Assembly (NCBI RefSeq): GCF_015752315.1
Contig: NZ_JADOVJ010000001.1
Location: 2,162,501 to 2,226,500 of the forward strand
Length of the DNA: 64,000 nt
Direction of reading: 5' to 3'
Source: Nocardioides luteus
GTDB lineage: Bacteria > Actinomycetota > Actinomycetes > Propionibacteriales > Nocardioidaceae
This document shows, in pieces, positions 52,715 through 62,156 of this stretch. Within the stretch, counting starts at the first letter, position 1. Each line of letters opens with the position of its first letter. A program made the translations under genes and the position numbers. Under the pieces are notes generated by a model. It did not search any database and was not told the DNA's origin. It saw only the letters and a list, made by a program, of their open reading frames with translations.

Positions 52715-52784
52715 ATGTGACGAGCATCGCGTTTCATCGGAGTTACATAGTCCGAGTCGTGAACTAAAGTGAGGAAGCAAGGCT

Positions 52785-53939
52785 ATGACGGAGTACACCC
52801 CCACCCCGGACGACAAGTTCACCTTCGGTCTGTGGACCGTGGGCTGGAACGGCCAGGACGTCTTCGGGTCGGCGAGCCGGCCGCACCTCGACGTCGCGCA
52901 CTCGGTCCACAAGCTGGCCGAGCTGGGCGCCTACGGCATCACCTTCCATGACAACGACGTCTTCGCGATCGACGCGAGCGACGCCGAGCGCCAGGCGGAG
53001 ATCGACAAGCTGAAGGCGGCGCTGGACGAGACCGGCCTCAAGGTGCCGATGGCCACGACCAACCTCTTCGGCCACCCGGTCTTCCGCGACGGCGGGTTCA
53101 CCTCCAACGACCGCGAGGTGCGCCGCTACGCGATCGCCAAGGTCGCGCGCAACATCGACCTCGCCGCGGAGCTCGGGGCCACGACGTACGTCATGTGGGG
53201 CGGGCGTGAGGGTGCGGAGTCGCACGCCGCGAAGGACATCGCGGCGGCGCTGGACCGATACCGCGAGGCGGTCAACCTGCTCGGCGACTACGTGACCGAG
53301 CAGGGCTACGACATCCGGTTCGCCATCGAGCCGAAGCCCAACGAGCCGCGCGGCGACATCCTGCTGCCGACCATCGGCCACGCGCTCGCCTTCATCAACA
53401 GCCTCGACCGCCCCGAGATGGTCGGGCTCAACCCGGAGGTCGGCCACGAGGAGATGGCCGGGCTCAACTTCGCCTCCGGCGTCGCCCAGGCGCTGTGGCA
53501 CGGCAAGCTCTTCCACATCGACCTCAACGGCCAGCACGGACCGCGCTTCGACCAGGACCTCCGCTTCGGTGCCGGCAACCTGCGCGGTGCGTTCAACCTG
53601 GTCGACCTGCTGGAGACCAAGGGCTACGAGGGCCCGCGCCACTTCGACTTCAAGCCGCCGCGCACCGAGGACGAGGACGGCGTGTGGGCATCGGCCGCGG
53701 GCTGCATGCGCAACTACCTGGTGCTGCGTGAGCGGGCCAAGGCGTTCCGGGCGGACCCGGAGGTCAAGGCAGCGCTCGAGGCCTCGCAGGTCGAGGAGCT
53801 GTCCGTGCCGACGCTGGCCGAGGGCGAGACGCTCGAGGACATCCGCAACGTGGCCTACGACATCGAGAAGCTGGACCACGGCTACAGCTTCGAGCACCTC
53901 GACCAGCTGGCCATGGACCACCTGCTCGGGCTTCGTTAG
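52785..53939 (+). CDS. xylA: Xylose isomerase
   Basis: A 384-residue actinomycete-type (class I) xylose isomerase converting D-xylose to D-xylulose with two divalent metals. Catalytic H55 and D58 are in TFHDND; metal and substrate ligands include E182 and K184 in [11 protein letters not shown], then a glutamate/histidine in NPEVGHEE and aspartates in FHIDLNGQ. The size matches Streptomyces enzymes, which lack the N-terminal extension of class II. ATG 52785 follows a purine-rich stretch. xylB begins 10 bp after its stop. Confidence 0.97.
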   Translation: MTEYTPTPDDKFTFGLWTVGWNGQDVFGSASRPHLDVAHSVHKLAELGAYGITFHDNDVFAIDASDAERQAEIDKLKAALDETGLKVPMATTNLFGHPVFRDGGFTSNDREVRRYAIAKVARNIDLAAELGATTYVMWGGREGAESHAAKDIAAALDRYREAVNLLGDYVTEQGYDIRFAIEPKPNEPRGDILLPTIGHALAFINSLDRPEMVGLNPEVGHEEMAGLNFASGVAQALWHGKLFHIDLNGQHGPRFDQDLRFGAGNLRGAFNLVDLLETKGYEGPRHFDFKPPRTEDEDGVWASAAGCMRNYLVLRERAKAFRADPEVKAALEASQVEELSVPTLAEGETLEDIRNVAYDIEKLDHGYSFEHLDQLAMDHLLGLR

Positions 53940-53949
53940 GTTGCAGGGC

Positions 53950-55344
53950 ATGCCGCTCGTCGCCGGGGTCGACTCCTCGACCCAGTCCTGCAAGGTCGTC
54001 GTCCGCGACGCGGAGACCGGGGCGCTGGTGCGCTCCGGCTCCGCGCCCCACCCCGAGGGGACGGAGGTGGACCCGGCGGCGTGGTGGACCGCGCTCGAGG
54101 TGGCCGCCGAAGCCGCCGGCGGGCTCGACGACGTCGCCGCGGTCTCCGTCGGCGGTCAGCAGCACGGGATGGTCTGCCTGGACGAGGCCGGAGAGGTCGT
54201 ACGTCCCGCGCTGCTGTGGAACGACACCCGCTCCGCCGCCGCGGCCACCGCGCTCAACACCGAGCTCGGTGCCGCGGCCTGGGCCGACGCCGTCGGCTCC
54301 GTCCAGGTGGCCAGCTTCACCGCCACCAAGCTGCGCTGGCTCGCCGAGCAGGAGCCTGAGTCGGCGGCTCGGGTGGCGGCGGTGTGTCTGCCCCACGACT
54401 GGCTGACCTGGAAGCTCGCCGGTGCGCCGGGGCTGGAGGCGCTGCGTACGGACCGGAGCGACGCCAGCGGCACCGGCTACTACTCCGCGGTGACCGGCGA
54501 ATACCGTCGCGACCTGCTCAAACGAGCTCTCGGGCGCGACGACGTCGTGCTGCCGGAGGTGCTCGCGCCGACGGCGTCGGCGGGGCACACGTCCTCCGGA
54601 GCCCTCCTCGGTCCGGGCTGCGGCGACAACGCCGGCGCGGCCCTGGGCGTGGGTGCCCGGCCCGGCGACGTGGTCGTCTCGATCGGCACCTCCGGGGTCG
54701 CCTGCGCGGTCTCGGAGACGCCTACCTCGGACGCCTCGGGGACTGTGGCCGGCTTTGCCGACGCCACCGGTCGCTACCTGCCGCTGGTCGCCACGCTCAA
54801 CGCCGCCCGGGTCCTCGACGCGACGACCCGGCTGCTCGGGGTGAGCCACGAGGAGCTGTCCCGGCTGGCGCTCTCGGCGCCCTCGGGCTCCGGCGGCCTC
54901 GTCCTGGTGCCCTACCTCGAGGGCGAGCGCACCCCCGACCGGCCCTCGGCCCGTGGCGTGATCCACGGCCTGACGCTCGCCACCGCCGAGCCTGCCCACC
55001 TGGCACGTGCGGCCGTCGAAGGCCTGCTCTGCGGCCTTGCCGACGGCATCGACGCGCTCAAGGCCCAGGGCGTCGCGGTCAACCGCGTGCTCCTCGTCGG
55101 CGGCGGTGCCCGCTCCGAGGCCGTACGCCGCCTCGCCCCCGTCGTCCTCGGCCACCCCGTCCTCGTCCCCGAGCCGGGGGAGTACGTCGCCGACGGCGCC
55201 GCCCGCCAGGCCGCCTGGACCCTCGCCGGCGGCGAGGAGCCGCCGTCGTGGGAGCTCGCCGGGACCGAGACGTACGAGGCCGACCCCGACCCCGCCGTCC
55301 GCTCCCGCTACGCCGAGGTCCGCGATCTGACCGAAGGCGTATAG
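53950..55344 (+). CDS. xylB: Xylulokinase
   Basis: A 464-residue FGGY-family kinase that phosphorylates D-xylulose. The ATP-phosphate loop is in [11 protein letters not shown], the catalytic base in [11 protein letters not shown], and the second nucleotide loop in VSIGTSG. ATG 53950 is used; an in-frame TTG at 53941 would add three residues. It is the last gene of the xylose block and is followed at once by a cluster of short repeats. Confidence 0.95.
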   Translation: MPLVAGVDSSTQSCKVVVRDAETGALVRSGSAPHPEGTEVDPAAWWTALEVAAEAAGGLDDVAAVSVGGQQHGMVCLDEAGEVVRPALLWNDTRSAAAATALNTELGAAAWADAVGSVQVASFTATKLRWLAEQEPESAARVAAVCLPHDWLTWKLAGAPGLEALRTDRSDASGTGYYSAVTGEYRRDLLKRALGRDDVVLPEVLAPTASAGHTSSGALLGPGCGDNAGAALGVGARPGDVVVSIGTSGVACAVSETPTSDASGTVAGFADATGRYLPLVATLNAARVLDATTRLLGVSHEELSRLALSAPSGSGGLVLVPYLEGERTPDRPSARGVIHGLTLATAEPAHLARAAVEGLLCGLADGIDALKAQGVAVNRVLLVGGGARSEAVRRLAPVVLGHPVLVPEPGEYVADGAARQAAWTLAGGEEPPSWELAGTETYEADPDPAVRSRYAEVRDLTEGV

Positions 55345-55478
55345 CCGAGGCGTCACCCCGGTCGGCCGAGACGTCACCCGCTGACCTCTCGGCCGACCGG
55401 ACCGACGCCTCGCCCGACGTGAGTGACGCCTCGGCAGAATGTGGGTGACGTTTCGGCGCGCGGCGCTGACGCCTCGGC
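55344..55478. repeat. Cluster of seven short repeat units (consensus GCCGAGRCGTCAC)
   Basis: In the 158-bp xylB-pgsA gap the unit occurs forward at 55344-55356 and 55365-55377, and inverted at 55381-55393 (variant), 55402-55413 (variant), 55423-55435, 55445-55457 (variant with TTTCGGC) and 55466-55478. Two forward copies face five inverted ones, so strong hairpins are possible. No open reading frame occupies the region. It could act as a terminator, a mobile palindromic repeat or a protein-binding array. Confidence 0.75.
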
Positions 55479-55502
55479 GGTATCCGATAGCGTGGCCGCG
55501 CC

Positions 55503-56123
55503 ATGTTGGATCACATCAAAGGCTTCGTCCAGGGAGTCGTCCTCGCGCCCATCGTCCGGCTGTTCATCGCACTGAAGATCAGCCCCGACGCCGTCACGCT
55601 CGTCGGCACCCTCGGAGTGGCGGTCGGCGCGCTGGCGTTCTACCCGCGCGGCGAGCTCCTGGCCGGCACCATCTTCATCACCTGCTTCGTCTTCAGCGAC
55701 CTGATCGACGGCGCCATGGCGCGTGCCGTCGGCCGCACGAGCAAGTTCGGCGCCTTCTGGGACTCCACCCTCGACCGGATCGGCGACGGCGCGGTCTTCG
55801 GCGGCCTGGCGCTCTACTTCGCCGGCCCGGGCGACTCCGACCTCTACCTCGCGCTGACCCTGTGGTGCGTGGTGATGGGCGCGGTCACCTCCTACGCCCG
55901 CGCCCGCGCGGAGTCGCTGGGCTTCACCGCCAACGTCGGCATCGCCGAGCGCGCCGACCGTCTCGTCCTCGTCCTGGTGCTGACCGGCTTCGCCGGCATC
56001 TTCGACCTCGACCTCCTCATCTACGTCGCGCTGTGGATCCTCGCGGTCGCCTCGACGGTCACCGTGGGACAGCGCGTGTGGACCGTCCGCAGGCAGGCTC
56101 TCGCCGAGGAGGCCGCCTCGTGA
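55503..56123 (+). CDS. pgsA: CDP-alcohol phosphatidyltransferase (phosphatidylinositol phosphate synthase-like)
   Basis: A 206-residue membrane enzyme with about six helices and the full CDP-alcohol signature: D66, D69-G70, A73-R74, G83, D87 and D91 (start DLIDGAMARA, end FWDSTLD). By its position between the HIT and pdxS genes it matches actinobacterial PgsA1, which transfers inositol phosphate to CDP-diacylglycerol. Start is ATG 55503; the next gene overlaps it by 4 bp. The acyltransferase and pimA genes that follow it in Mycobacterium are absent. Confidence 0.9.
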   Translation: MLDHIKGFVQGVVLAPIVRLFIALKISPDAVTLVGTLGVAVGALAFYPRGELLAGTIFITCFVFSDLIDGAMARAVGRTSKFGAFWDSTLDRIGDGAVFGGLALYFAGPGDSDLYLALTLWCVVMGAVTSYARARAESLGFTANVGIAERADRLVLVLVLTGFAGIFDLDLLIYVALWILAVASTVTVGQRVWTVRRQALAEEAAS

Positions 56124-56893
56124 CCGCGCCGAGCGCTGCCGACGTACGCCTGGCCACCGAGCTCGTCCGTGGCGCCGGCGCTCTCGCCGCCAAGATGCGC
56201 AGCGCGGGCATCGGCGACTCGATCGAGACCAAGACCTCGGTCTCCGACCTGGTCACCGCCGCCGACAAGGCCGCCGAGAAGGCGATCGTCGACCGGCTCG
56301 CGTCCGAGCACCCCGGTGACGGCGTGCTGGGCGAGGAGGGGTCGGCCCGCGAGTCGACAACGGGCCGGGTGTGGACCATCGACCCGGTCGACGGCACCTA
56401 CAACTTCGTCCGCGGGCTCGACTGGTGGTGCTCGGCGCTGGCGCTGACCGACGGGGACGATCTGGTCCTGGGCGCCGTCTACTCGCCGGCCGAGGACGCC
56501 GTCTACGTGGGTGGACCCGAGCTGCCCACCACCCGCAACGGGGTCAGGCTCGACGCGGTGCTCGACACGCCGCTCGCCCTGGCCTGCCTGACGACCTACC
56601 TCCACCCGGCCAAGCTGAGGCACCCGGTCGGCGAGGCCTACGTCCGCGTCGCGAGCCAGGCCGCCTCCATCCGGATCCTCGGCTCCGGGTCGATGGACCT
56701 GACCGCCATCGCCCAGGGCAAGCTCCACCTCTTTCTCCAGCACTCCGTCCCCGACTGGGACCGCCTCCCCGGGGCGGCCCTCGTCCTCGGCGCCGGCGGC
56801 ACCACGGCCCAGGTCGAGGCGGGCGGCGTCCTCTGGTCCCTGGCCGGCGCCCCGGCCGCGGTCGCCGAAGCGGTCGAAGCACTGGCCTCCTGA
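56120..56893 (+). CDS. Inositol monophosphatase-family phosphatase (HisN-like)
   Basis: A 257-residue Mg-dependent phosphatase. Metal ligands E72/E73 (GEEGS) and the motif WTIDPVDGTYNF with D88 and D91, plus the later DWDRLPGAAL, mark the IMPase superfamily. It may release histidinol from its phosphate (HisN) or produce free inositol; coupling to a phosphatidylinositol-type synthase by GTGA overlap makes inositol phosphate metabolism attractive. Sequence alone does not settle it. GTG 56120 is the start. Confidence 0.85.
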   Translation: MTAPSAADVRLATELVRGAGALAAKMRSAGIGDSIETKTSVSDLVTAADKAAEKAIVDRLASEHPGDGVLGEEGSARESTTGRVWTIDPVDGTYNFVRGLDWWCSALALTDGDDLVLGAVYSPAEDAVYVGGPELPTTRNGVRLDAVLDTPLALACLTTYLHPAKLRHPVGEAYVRVASQAASIRILGSGSMDLTAIAQGKLHLFLQHSVPDWDRLPGAALVLGAGGTTAQVEAGGVLWSLAGAPAAVAEAVEALAS

Positions 56894-56971
56894 GTGGCCT
56901 CCTAGCAGTCCACTTTGGGAACAGTGGCCTGACCAGGCCTTTCCGAGGGTGGCGTACGTCCGATCCCGACC

Positions 56972-56977
56972 TACGAT
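56972..56977 (+). promoter_or_regulatory. Putative -10 box (TACGAT) of pdxS
   Basis: TACGAT ends 6 bp before ATG 56984, suggesting a leaderless pdxST mRNA. Confidence 0.5.
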
Positions 56978-56983
56978 CGCACC

Positions 56984-57880
56984 ATGGCAACAAGCACGAA
57001 TGAGACGGGAACCTCGCGCGTCAAGCGCGGGATGGCGGAGATGCTCAAGGGCGGCGTGATCATGGACGTGGTCACCCCCGAGCAGGCGAAGATCGCCGAG
57101 GACGCCGGGGCGGTGGCGGTGATGGCGCTCGAGCGCGTCCCCGCCGACATCCGCGCCCAGGGCGGCGTGAGCCGCATGTCCGACCCCGACATGATCGACG
57201 GCATCATCGAGGCCGTCTCCATCCCGGTCATGGCCAAGGCCCGCATCGGCCACTTCGCCGAGGCGCAGGTGCTGCAGTCCCTGGGCGTCGACTACATCGA
57301 CGAGTCCGAGGTGCTGACCCCGGCCGACTACGAGAACCACATCGACAAGTGGGCCTACACCGTGCCGTTCGTGTGCGGTGCGACCAACCTCGGCGAGGCC
57401 CTGCGCCGCATCACCGAGGGCGCGGCGATGATCCGCTCCAAGGGCGAGGCCGGCACCGGCGACGTCTCCAACGCCGTCACCCACATGCGTACGATCCGCC
57501 GCGAGATCCGCCGCCTCGGCGCGCTCGCCGACGACGAGCTCTACGTGGCGGCCAAGGAGCTCCAGGCCCCCTACGAGCTCGTCAAGGAGGTCGCCGAGAA
57601 CGGCAAGCTCCCGGTGGTCCTGTTCACCGCCGGCGGCATCGCGACCCCGGCCGACGCCGCGATGATGATGCAGCTCGGCGCCGAGGGCGTCTTCGTCGGC
57701 TCTGGCATCTTCAAGTCCGGCAACCCGGCCCAGCGCGCCGAGGCGATCGTCAAGGCGACCACCTTCCACGACGACCCCGACGTCGTCGCCAAGGTCTCGC
57801 GTGGTCTCGGCGAGGCGATGGTCGGCATCAACGTCGACGAGCCCGCCCGGTCGATCCAGTTCGCGGAGCGCGGCTGGTGA
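56984..57880 (+). CDS. pdxS: Pyridoxal 5'-phosphate synthase, synthase subunit
   Basis: A 298-residue (beta/alpha)8 barrel that makes PLP from ribose 5-phosphate, glyceraldehyde 3-phosphate and ammonia supplied by PdxT. The Schiff-base lysines are K85 (MAKARIGH) and K153 (RSKGEAGTG); a conserved aspartate is D28 in IMDVVTPE. The sequence is highly conserved. pdxT follows with a 4-bp overlap. Its PLP product is used by, among others, the fold-III enzyme at 35-37 kb. Confidence 0.98.
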   Translation: MATSTNETGTSRVKRGMAEMLKGGVIMDVVTPEQAKIAEDAGAVAVMALERVPADIRAQGGVSRMSDPDMIDGIIEAVSIPVMAKARIGHFAEAQVLQSLGVDYIDESEVLTPADYENHIDKWAYTVPFVCGATNLGEALRRITEGAAMIRSKGEAGTGDVSNAVTHMRTIRREIRRLGALADDELYVAAKELQAPYELVKEVAENGKLPVVLFTAGGIATPADAAMMMQLGAEGVFVGSGIFKSGNPAQRAEAIVKATTFHDDPDVVAKVSRGLGEAMVGINVDEPARSIQFAERGW

Positions 57881-58449
57881 CCACGGTCGGCGTACTCGCC
57901 CTCCAAGGCGACGTCCGCGAGCACCTCGCCGCCCTCGACCGGCTGGGGGTGAAGGGCACCTCCGTGCGGCGGAGGGAGGAGCTCGACGCGTGCGACGCCC
58001 TCGTCATCCCCGGCGGTGAGTCGACGGCGATGTGGCGCCTTGCCCGTACGTTCGAGCTGCTCGACCCGCTCCGCGACCGTGTCCGCACCGGGATGCCGGC
58101 GCTCGGCACCTGCGCGGGCATGGTGCTCCTGGCCGACCGCCTCCTCGACGGGGCGGCAGGCCAGGAGACCATCGGCGGGCTCGACATGACGGTGCGGCGT
58201 AACGCCTTCGGGCGGCAGACCGAGTCGTTCGAGACCGACCTGGAGGTCACCGGCATCGACGGAACGGTCCACGGCGTCTTCATCCGGGCACCCTGGGTCG
58301 AGGAGATCGGTGACGGCGTCGAGGTGCTGGCGAGCGTCGAGGGTCACCCCGTCGCCGTACGCCAGAACCAGCTGATGGCCACCAGCTTCCACCCCGAGGT
58401 CAACGCCGACGACCGCCTGCACCGGCTGTTCCTGGACACCTGCTGCTGA
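57877..58449 (+). CDS. pdxT: Pyridoxal 5'-phosphate synthase, glutaminase subunit
   Basis: A 190-residue class I glutamine amidotransferase supplying ammonia to PdxS. The triad is C79 (GTCAGM), H172 and E174 (FHPEV); PGGEST occupies 45-50. GTG 57877 overlaps the pdxS stop, so the two are co-translated. Confidence 0.97.
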   Translation: MTTVGVLALQGDVREHLAALDRLGVKGTSVRRREELDACDALVIPGGESTAMWRLARTFELLDPLRDRVRTGMPALGTCAGMVLLADRLLDGAAGQETIGGLDMTVRRNAFGRQTESFETDLEVTGIDGTVHGVFIRAPWVEEIGDGVEVLASVEGHPVAVRQNQLMATSFHPEVNADDRLHRLFLDTCC

Positions 58450-58470
58450 CGGTGCCGCACGCCACGTAGT

Positions 58471-58476
58471 TAGAAT
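58471..58476 (+). promoter_or_regulatory. Putative -10 box (TAGAAT) of yebC
   Basis: TAGAAT in the pdxT-yebC gap is close to consensus. It gives a leader of about 75 nt before ATG 58557. Confidence 0.45.
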
Positions 58477-58556
58477 GGGCACCTGCTGCCCTGTGACGAC
58501 TCCGGTGGCGGCTCGACAAGCAGAGACGACGACGTGGGGCAAAGGACGGTTCAACG

Positions 58557-59324
58557 ATGAGCGGCCACTCAAAGTGGGCAACGACCAAGCACAAGAAGGC
58601 GGCGATCGACGCCAAGCGCGGCAAGCTCTTCGCCAAGCTCATCAAGACGATCGAGATCGCGGCCAAGACCGGCGGTCCCGACCCGGCCGGAAACCCGACC
58701 CTCTACGACGCGATCCAGAAGGCCAAGAAGCAGTCGGTCCCCAACGACAACATCGACCGCGCGGTCAAGCGCGGCGGTGGGCTCGACGGCGGCGGCGTCA
58801 GCTACGACACGATCATGTACGAGGTCTACGGCCCCCAGGGTGTCGCCCTCCTCATCGAGTGTCTGACCGACAACCGCAACCGGGCGGCCATGGAGGTCCG
58901 CACCGCGGTCACCCGCAACGGCGGCACCATGGCCGACCCGGGCTCGGTCTCGCGCCTCTTCGACCGCAAGGGCGTCGTCGTGGTGGCCAAGGCCCAGGAG
59001 GGGAAGACGATCACCGAGGACGACCTGCTCGAGGCCACCCTCGACGCCGGTGCCGAGGACGTCAACGACCTCGGTGAGTCCTTCGAGATCGTCTCCGACC
59101 CCAGCGACGTGGTCGCGGTCCGCACCGCTCTCCAGGACGCCGGGATCGACTACGACTCCGCCGAGGTCCAGTTCGTCGCGAGCATGGACATCCCGGTCGC
59201 CGACGCCTCGTCCGCCGAGAAGGTCTTCAAGCTCATCGACGCCGTCGACGACCTCGACGACGTGCAGAACGTCTTCTCCAACGCCGACATCCCCGACGAG
59301 GTCATGGAGACCGTCGACGCCTGA
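58557..59324 (+). CDS. yebC: YebC/PmpR-family protein
   Basis: A 255-residue three-domain protein beginning [20 protein letters not shown], the hallmark of the YebC/TACO1 family. Members act as transcription regulators or translation factors that help ribosomes at proline runs. It precedes ruvCAB, as in most actinobacteria. ATG 58557 is fixed by the conserved N-terminus. Confidence 0.95.
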   Translation: MSGHSKWATTKHKKAAIDAKRGKLFAKLIKTIEIAAKTGGPDPAGNPTLYDAIQKAKKQSVPNDNIDRAVKRGGGLDGGGVSYDTIMYEVYGPQGVALLIECLTDNRNRAAMEVRTAVTRNGGTMADPGSVSRLFDRKGVVVVAKAQEGKTITEDDLLEATLDAGAEDVNDLGESFEIVSDPSDVVAVRTALQDAGIDYDSAEVQFVASMDIPVADASSAEKVFKLIDAVDDLDDVQNVFSNADIPDEVMETVDA

Positions 59325-59440
59325 TCGCTCCGCTGATCGAGCTGCGAGTTGGGCCGTACGGCTCATTCTCGGGCCGGATGCTGGGTACCCGGAAGGTCAC
59401 GAACCGCCACGAGGCCGGTTCGCACCGGAAGGAGTACACG

Positions 59441-59683
59441 ATGGGATACGGCGTAGGAGCCATTCTGCTCGTCGTCGGACTTGTCCTGGCGTTGGCTGTG
59501 CATGTCTCGGTCAGTGGGGTCGATCTGACCCTGGTCGGCTGGATCCTGGCCGCTGTCGGAGCCGTGGTGCTGATCCTGACCGCTGTGACCCTGAACACCG
59601 GAGGTCGGTCACGCACGGTCGCGAGGCGGAGGCATGCCGACGGCACGGAGACCGTCGAGGAGCGACGCACCGACACTCTGTGA
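59441..59683 (+). CDS. Small two-helix membrane protein (DUF6458-like)
   Basis: An 80-residue protein with two hydrophobic segments (about 4-24 and 29-49) and a basic, charged tail (TVARRRHADGTETVEERR). It resembles small actinobacterial membrane proteins annotated as DUF6458. GGAAGGAG lies 6 bp before ATG 59441, which makes this start convincing. A hairpin terminator follows the stop. It sits between yebC and ruvC; function unknown. Confidence 0.8.
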   Translation: MGYGVGAILLVVGLVLALAVHVSVSGVDLTLVGWILAAVGAVVLILTAVTLNTGGRSRTVARRRHADGTETVEERRTDTL

Positions 59684-59713
59684 GCCCGGAGCCTCGACCT
59701 CGGACCTCCGGGC
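59684..59713 (+). terminator. Hairpin terminator after the DUF6458-like gene
   Basis: An 8-bp perfect GC stem, GCCCGGAG with CTCCGGGC, and a 14-nt loop, starting directly after the stop codon. Confidence 0.55.
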
Positions 59714-59768
59714 ACGTCACATCCTCCTGAATGAGGGTGTCGCGGGCCCGGAGGCAGCAGCCGACCGG

Positions 59769-59774
59769 TAGTCT
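59769..59774 (+). promoter_or_regulatory. Putative -10 box (TAGTCT) of ruvCAB
   Basis: TAGTCT directly abuts the LexA-like box. Transcription would start within that operator. Confidence 0.4.
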
Positions 59775-59790
59775 GCGAACAGACGTTCGA
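59775..59790. promoter_or_regulatory. LexA (SOS) box upstream of ruvC
   Basis: GCGAACAGACGTTCGA matches the actinobacterial LexA consensus TCGAAC-N4-GTTCGA at 11 of 12 fixed positions. It lies 38 bp before ruvC, which fits DNA-damage induction of the Holliday-junction genes. Confidence 0.75.
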
Positions 59791-59828
59791 CACCCGGCCG
59801 GCTCGGTCGTTGTGGAAGAGGTGCTCCA

Positions 59829-60377
59829 GTGCGCGTGCTTGGGATCGACCCCGGCCTGACCCGGTGCGGGATGGGCGTGGTCGACGGCTCGCTCGGTCGA
59901 CCGCTGTCGATGGTGGACGTCGGAGTGATCCGTACGTCGGCAGACCTGCCTGTCTGGGAGCGCCTGGTGAGCATCGAGAAGGGGATCGACGCCTGGATCG
60001 AGGAGCACCGGCCCGACGCGGTCGCGATCGAGCGGATCTTCGCGCGCTCGAACGTCTCCACGATCATGGGTACGGCCCAGGCCAGCGGTCTCGCCATGGT
60101 CTGTGCCGCCCGGCGCGGTCTCCCGGTCGCCCTGCACACCCCGTCCGAGGTCAAGGCCGCGGTCTCCGGCAACGGCCGGGCCGACAAGGCCCAGGTGACC
60201 GCGATGGTGACCCGGATCCTGCGGCTCCCGACCCCGCCGAAGCCCGCCGACGCCGCCGACGCGCTCGCGCTGGCCATCACCCACCAGTGGCGCGGAGGCG
60301 CCCAGAACCGCATCGAAGCCGCGGTGGCCGCGGCAGGGCGGCGCTCAACAGATGTGCTCAACAGAAGGGTCCCGTAG
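59829..60377 (+). CDS. ruvC: Holliday junction resolvase RuvC
   Basis: A 182-residue endonuclease that cuts Holliday junctions with Mg2+. Catalytic acids: D7 (GIDPGL), E68 (AIERIF), D141 and D144 (PADAADALA). GTG 59829 is the start. ruvA begins immediately after its stop, and the operon is under a LexA-like box. Confidence 0.97.
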   Translation: MRVLGIDPGLTRCGMGVVDGSLGRPLSMVDVGVIRTSADLPVWERLVSIEKGIDAWIEEHRPDAVAIERIFARSNVSTIMGTAQASGLAMVCAARRGLPVALHTPSEVKAAVSGNGRADKAQVTAMVTRILRLPTPPKPADAADALALAITHQWRGGAQNRIEAAVAAAGRRSTDVLNRRVP

Positions 60378-60980
60378 ATGATCGCGTCCGTGCGCGGCAA
60401 GGTCGCCGCCGTCAGTCTCTCCACCGCCGTCGTCGAGGTCGGCGGCATCGGCATCGAGCTGCTCTGCACGCCCAACACCCTGGCGACGCTCCGCACCGGC
60501 GAGGAGGCGCACCTGCCGACGAGCCTGGTCGTGCGCGAGGACTCGCTGACCCTCTTCGGCTTCACCGACACCGACGAGCGCACGCTCTTCGAGCTCCTCC
60601 AGACCGCCTCCGGCGTCGGCCCGAAGCTCGCCCAGGCGATGCTCGCGGTGCTCTCGCCCGACGGCATCCGGCTGGCCATCTCGACCGAGGACGCCAAGAC
60701 CCTCACCAAGGTCCCCGGCATCGGTCAGAAGGGCGCCCAGCGGGTGATCCTGGAGCTCAAGGACCGGATCGGCGTGCCCACGGGCAGCGCCTCGGCCCCG
60801 GCGGCGGTCCAGCAGGGCGCGGCACCGTGGCGTGACCAGGTCACCGAGGCCCTCATCGGCCTGGGCTACAACGCCCGGGACGCCGACAAGGCGGTCACCG
60901 CCATCGAGCCGGAGGCCGGCGACCAGGCCAACATCTCGCTGCTGCTGCGGGCGGCCCTGCGTACTCTTTCGAAGGCATAG
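60378..60980 (+). CDS. ruvA: Holliday junction DNA helicase subunit RuvA
   Basis: A 200-residue junction-binding protein that loads RuvB. The OB-fold starts MIASVRGKVA, with two helix-hairpin-helix segments (around GVGPKLAQAML and VPGIGQKGAQRVI) and a C-terminal RuvB-contacting domain (about 150-200). It starts at the base after the ruvC stop; ruvB follows after 6 bp. Confidence 0.97.
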   Translation: MIASVRGKVAAVSLSTAVVEVGGIGIELLCTPNTLATLRTGEEAHLPTSLVVREDSLTLFGFTDTDERTLFELLQTASGVGPKLAQAMLAVLSPDGIRLAISTEDAKTLTKVPGIGQKGAQRVILELKDRIGVPTGSASAPAAVQQGAAPWRDQVTEALIGLGYNARDADKAVTAIEPEAGDQANISLLLRAALRTLSKA

Positions 60981-60986
60981 GCACTC

Positions 60987-62069
60987 ATGCACGAGGACGA
61001 CCTGACCGCAGCCGAGGAGGACTACTTCTCCTCGCTGACGATCGCCGAGGCCGACGGGGACGACCGGGCGGTCGAGGCCGCGCTGCGCCCCAAGAGCCTC
61101 GACGAGCTGATCGGCCAGCAGCGCGTCCGCGAGCAGCTCAGTCTCGTCCTGGAGGCGGCGAGGCAGCGCGAGCGGGCCCCTGACCACGTACTCCTGTCCG
61201 GGCCGCCGGGACTCGGCAAGACCACGCTCGCGATGATCATCGCCGCCGAGATGTCGGCACCCCTGCGGATCACCAGCGGACCCGCGATCACCCACGCGGG
61301 CGATCTGGCCGCGATCCTGAGCGGGCTCAACGAGGGCGAGGTGCTCTTCGTCGACGAGATCCACCGGATGAGCCGCCCCGCCGAGGAGATGCTCTACCTG
61401 GCGATGGAGGACTTCCGGGTCGACGTCGTCATCGGCAAGGGCCCGGGTGCGACCGCGATCCCGATCGACCTGCCGCCGTTCACGCTGGTCGGCGCGACGA
61501 CCCGCGCCGGGCTCCTCCCCGGCCCGCTGCGGGACAGGTTCGGCTTCACCGGCCATCTGGAGCTCTACGACCCGGCAGACCTCGAGCTGATCGTGCGCCG
61601 CTCCGCGGGCCTGCTCGAGGTCACCCTCCGCGACGACGGCGCCGCCGAGATCGCCGGCCGCTCCCGCGGCACGCCACGCATCGCCAACCGGCTGCTGCGC
61701 CGCGTACGCGACTATGCCCAGGTCAAGGCCGACGGCACGGTCACCCAGCAGGTCGCCCAGAAGGCCCTGGACCTCTACGAGGTCGACCCGCTCGGCCTGG
61801 ACCGCCTCGACCTGGCCGTCCTCGACGCCCTGTGCCGCCGCTTCGGCGGCGGCCCGGTAGGCATCTCCACGCTCGCCGTCGCGGTGGGGGAGGAGCGCGA
61901 GACGGTCGAGGAGGTCGCCGAGCCGTTCCTGGTGCGCAGCGGCTTCCTGGCCCGTACGCCGCGGGGCCGTGTCGCGACCCCGGCAGCATGGGAGCACCTC
62001 GGGCTGCCGGTCCCGGCCAGCGCCGAGGCAGCGGCATGGTCGAGGGACACGCTCTGGGATGAGGCCTGA
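60987..62069 (+). CDS. ruvB: Holliday junction DNA helicase ATPase RuvB
   Basis: A 360-residue AAA+ motor that drives branch migration with RuvA. Walker A is [10 protein letters not shown] (71-80) and Walker B is FVDEIH with D123-E124. The ATTRAGLL sensor and a C-terminal winged helix are present. The reading frame is intact and typical in length. Confidence 0.98.
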   Translation: MHEDDLTAAEEDYFSSLTIAEADGDDRAVEAALRPKSLDELIGQQRVREQLSLVLEAARQRERAPDHVLLSGPPGLGKTTLAMIIAAEMSAPLRITSGPAITHAGDLAAILSGLNEGEVLFVDEIHRMSRPAEEMLYLAMEDFRVDVVIGKGPGATAIPIDLPPFTLVGATTRAGLLPGPLRDRFGFTGHLELYDPADLELIVRRSAGLLEVTLRDDGAAEIAGRSRGTPRIANRLLRRVRDYAQVKADGTVTQQVAQKALDLYEVDPLGLDRLDLAVLDALCRRFGGGPVGISTLAVAVGEERETVEEVAEPFLVRSGFLARTPRGRVATPAAWEHLGLPVPASAEAAAWSRDTLWDEA

Positions 62070-62080
62070 TTCACAGTCCC

Positions 62081-62101
62081 AACCAGGTGCCTGGTTAGAC
62101 T
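62081..62101 (+). promoter_or_regulatory. Inverted repeat abutting the yajC-secD -10 box
   Basis: AACCAGG-TG-CCTGGTT (62081-62096) is a perfect inverted repeat sharing its last T with TAGACT (62096-62101), a -10 candidate. A protein bound there would block this promoter. There is no adjacent regulator gene. Confidence 0.45.
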
Positions 62102-62156
62102 TGCACGTCGCCGTGCGCCTGCCGGCCACCACTCAGACTGTCGGAGCCGAACCCCC

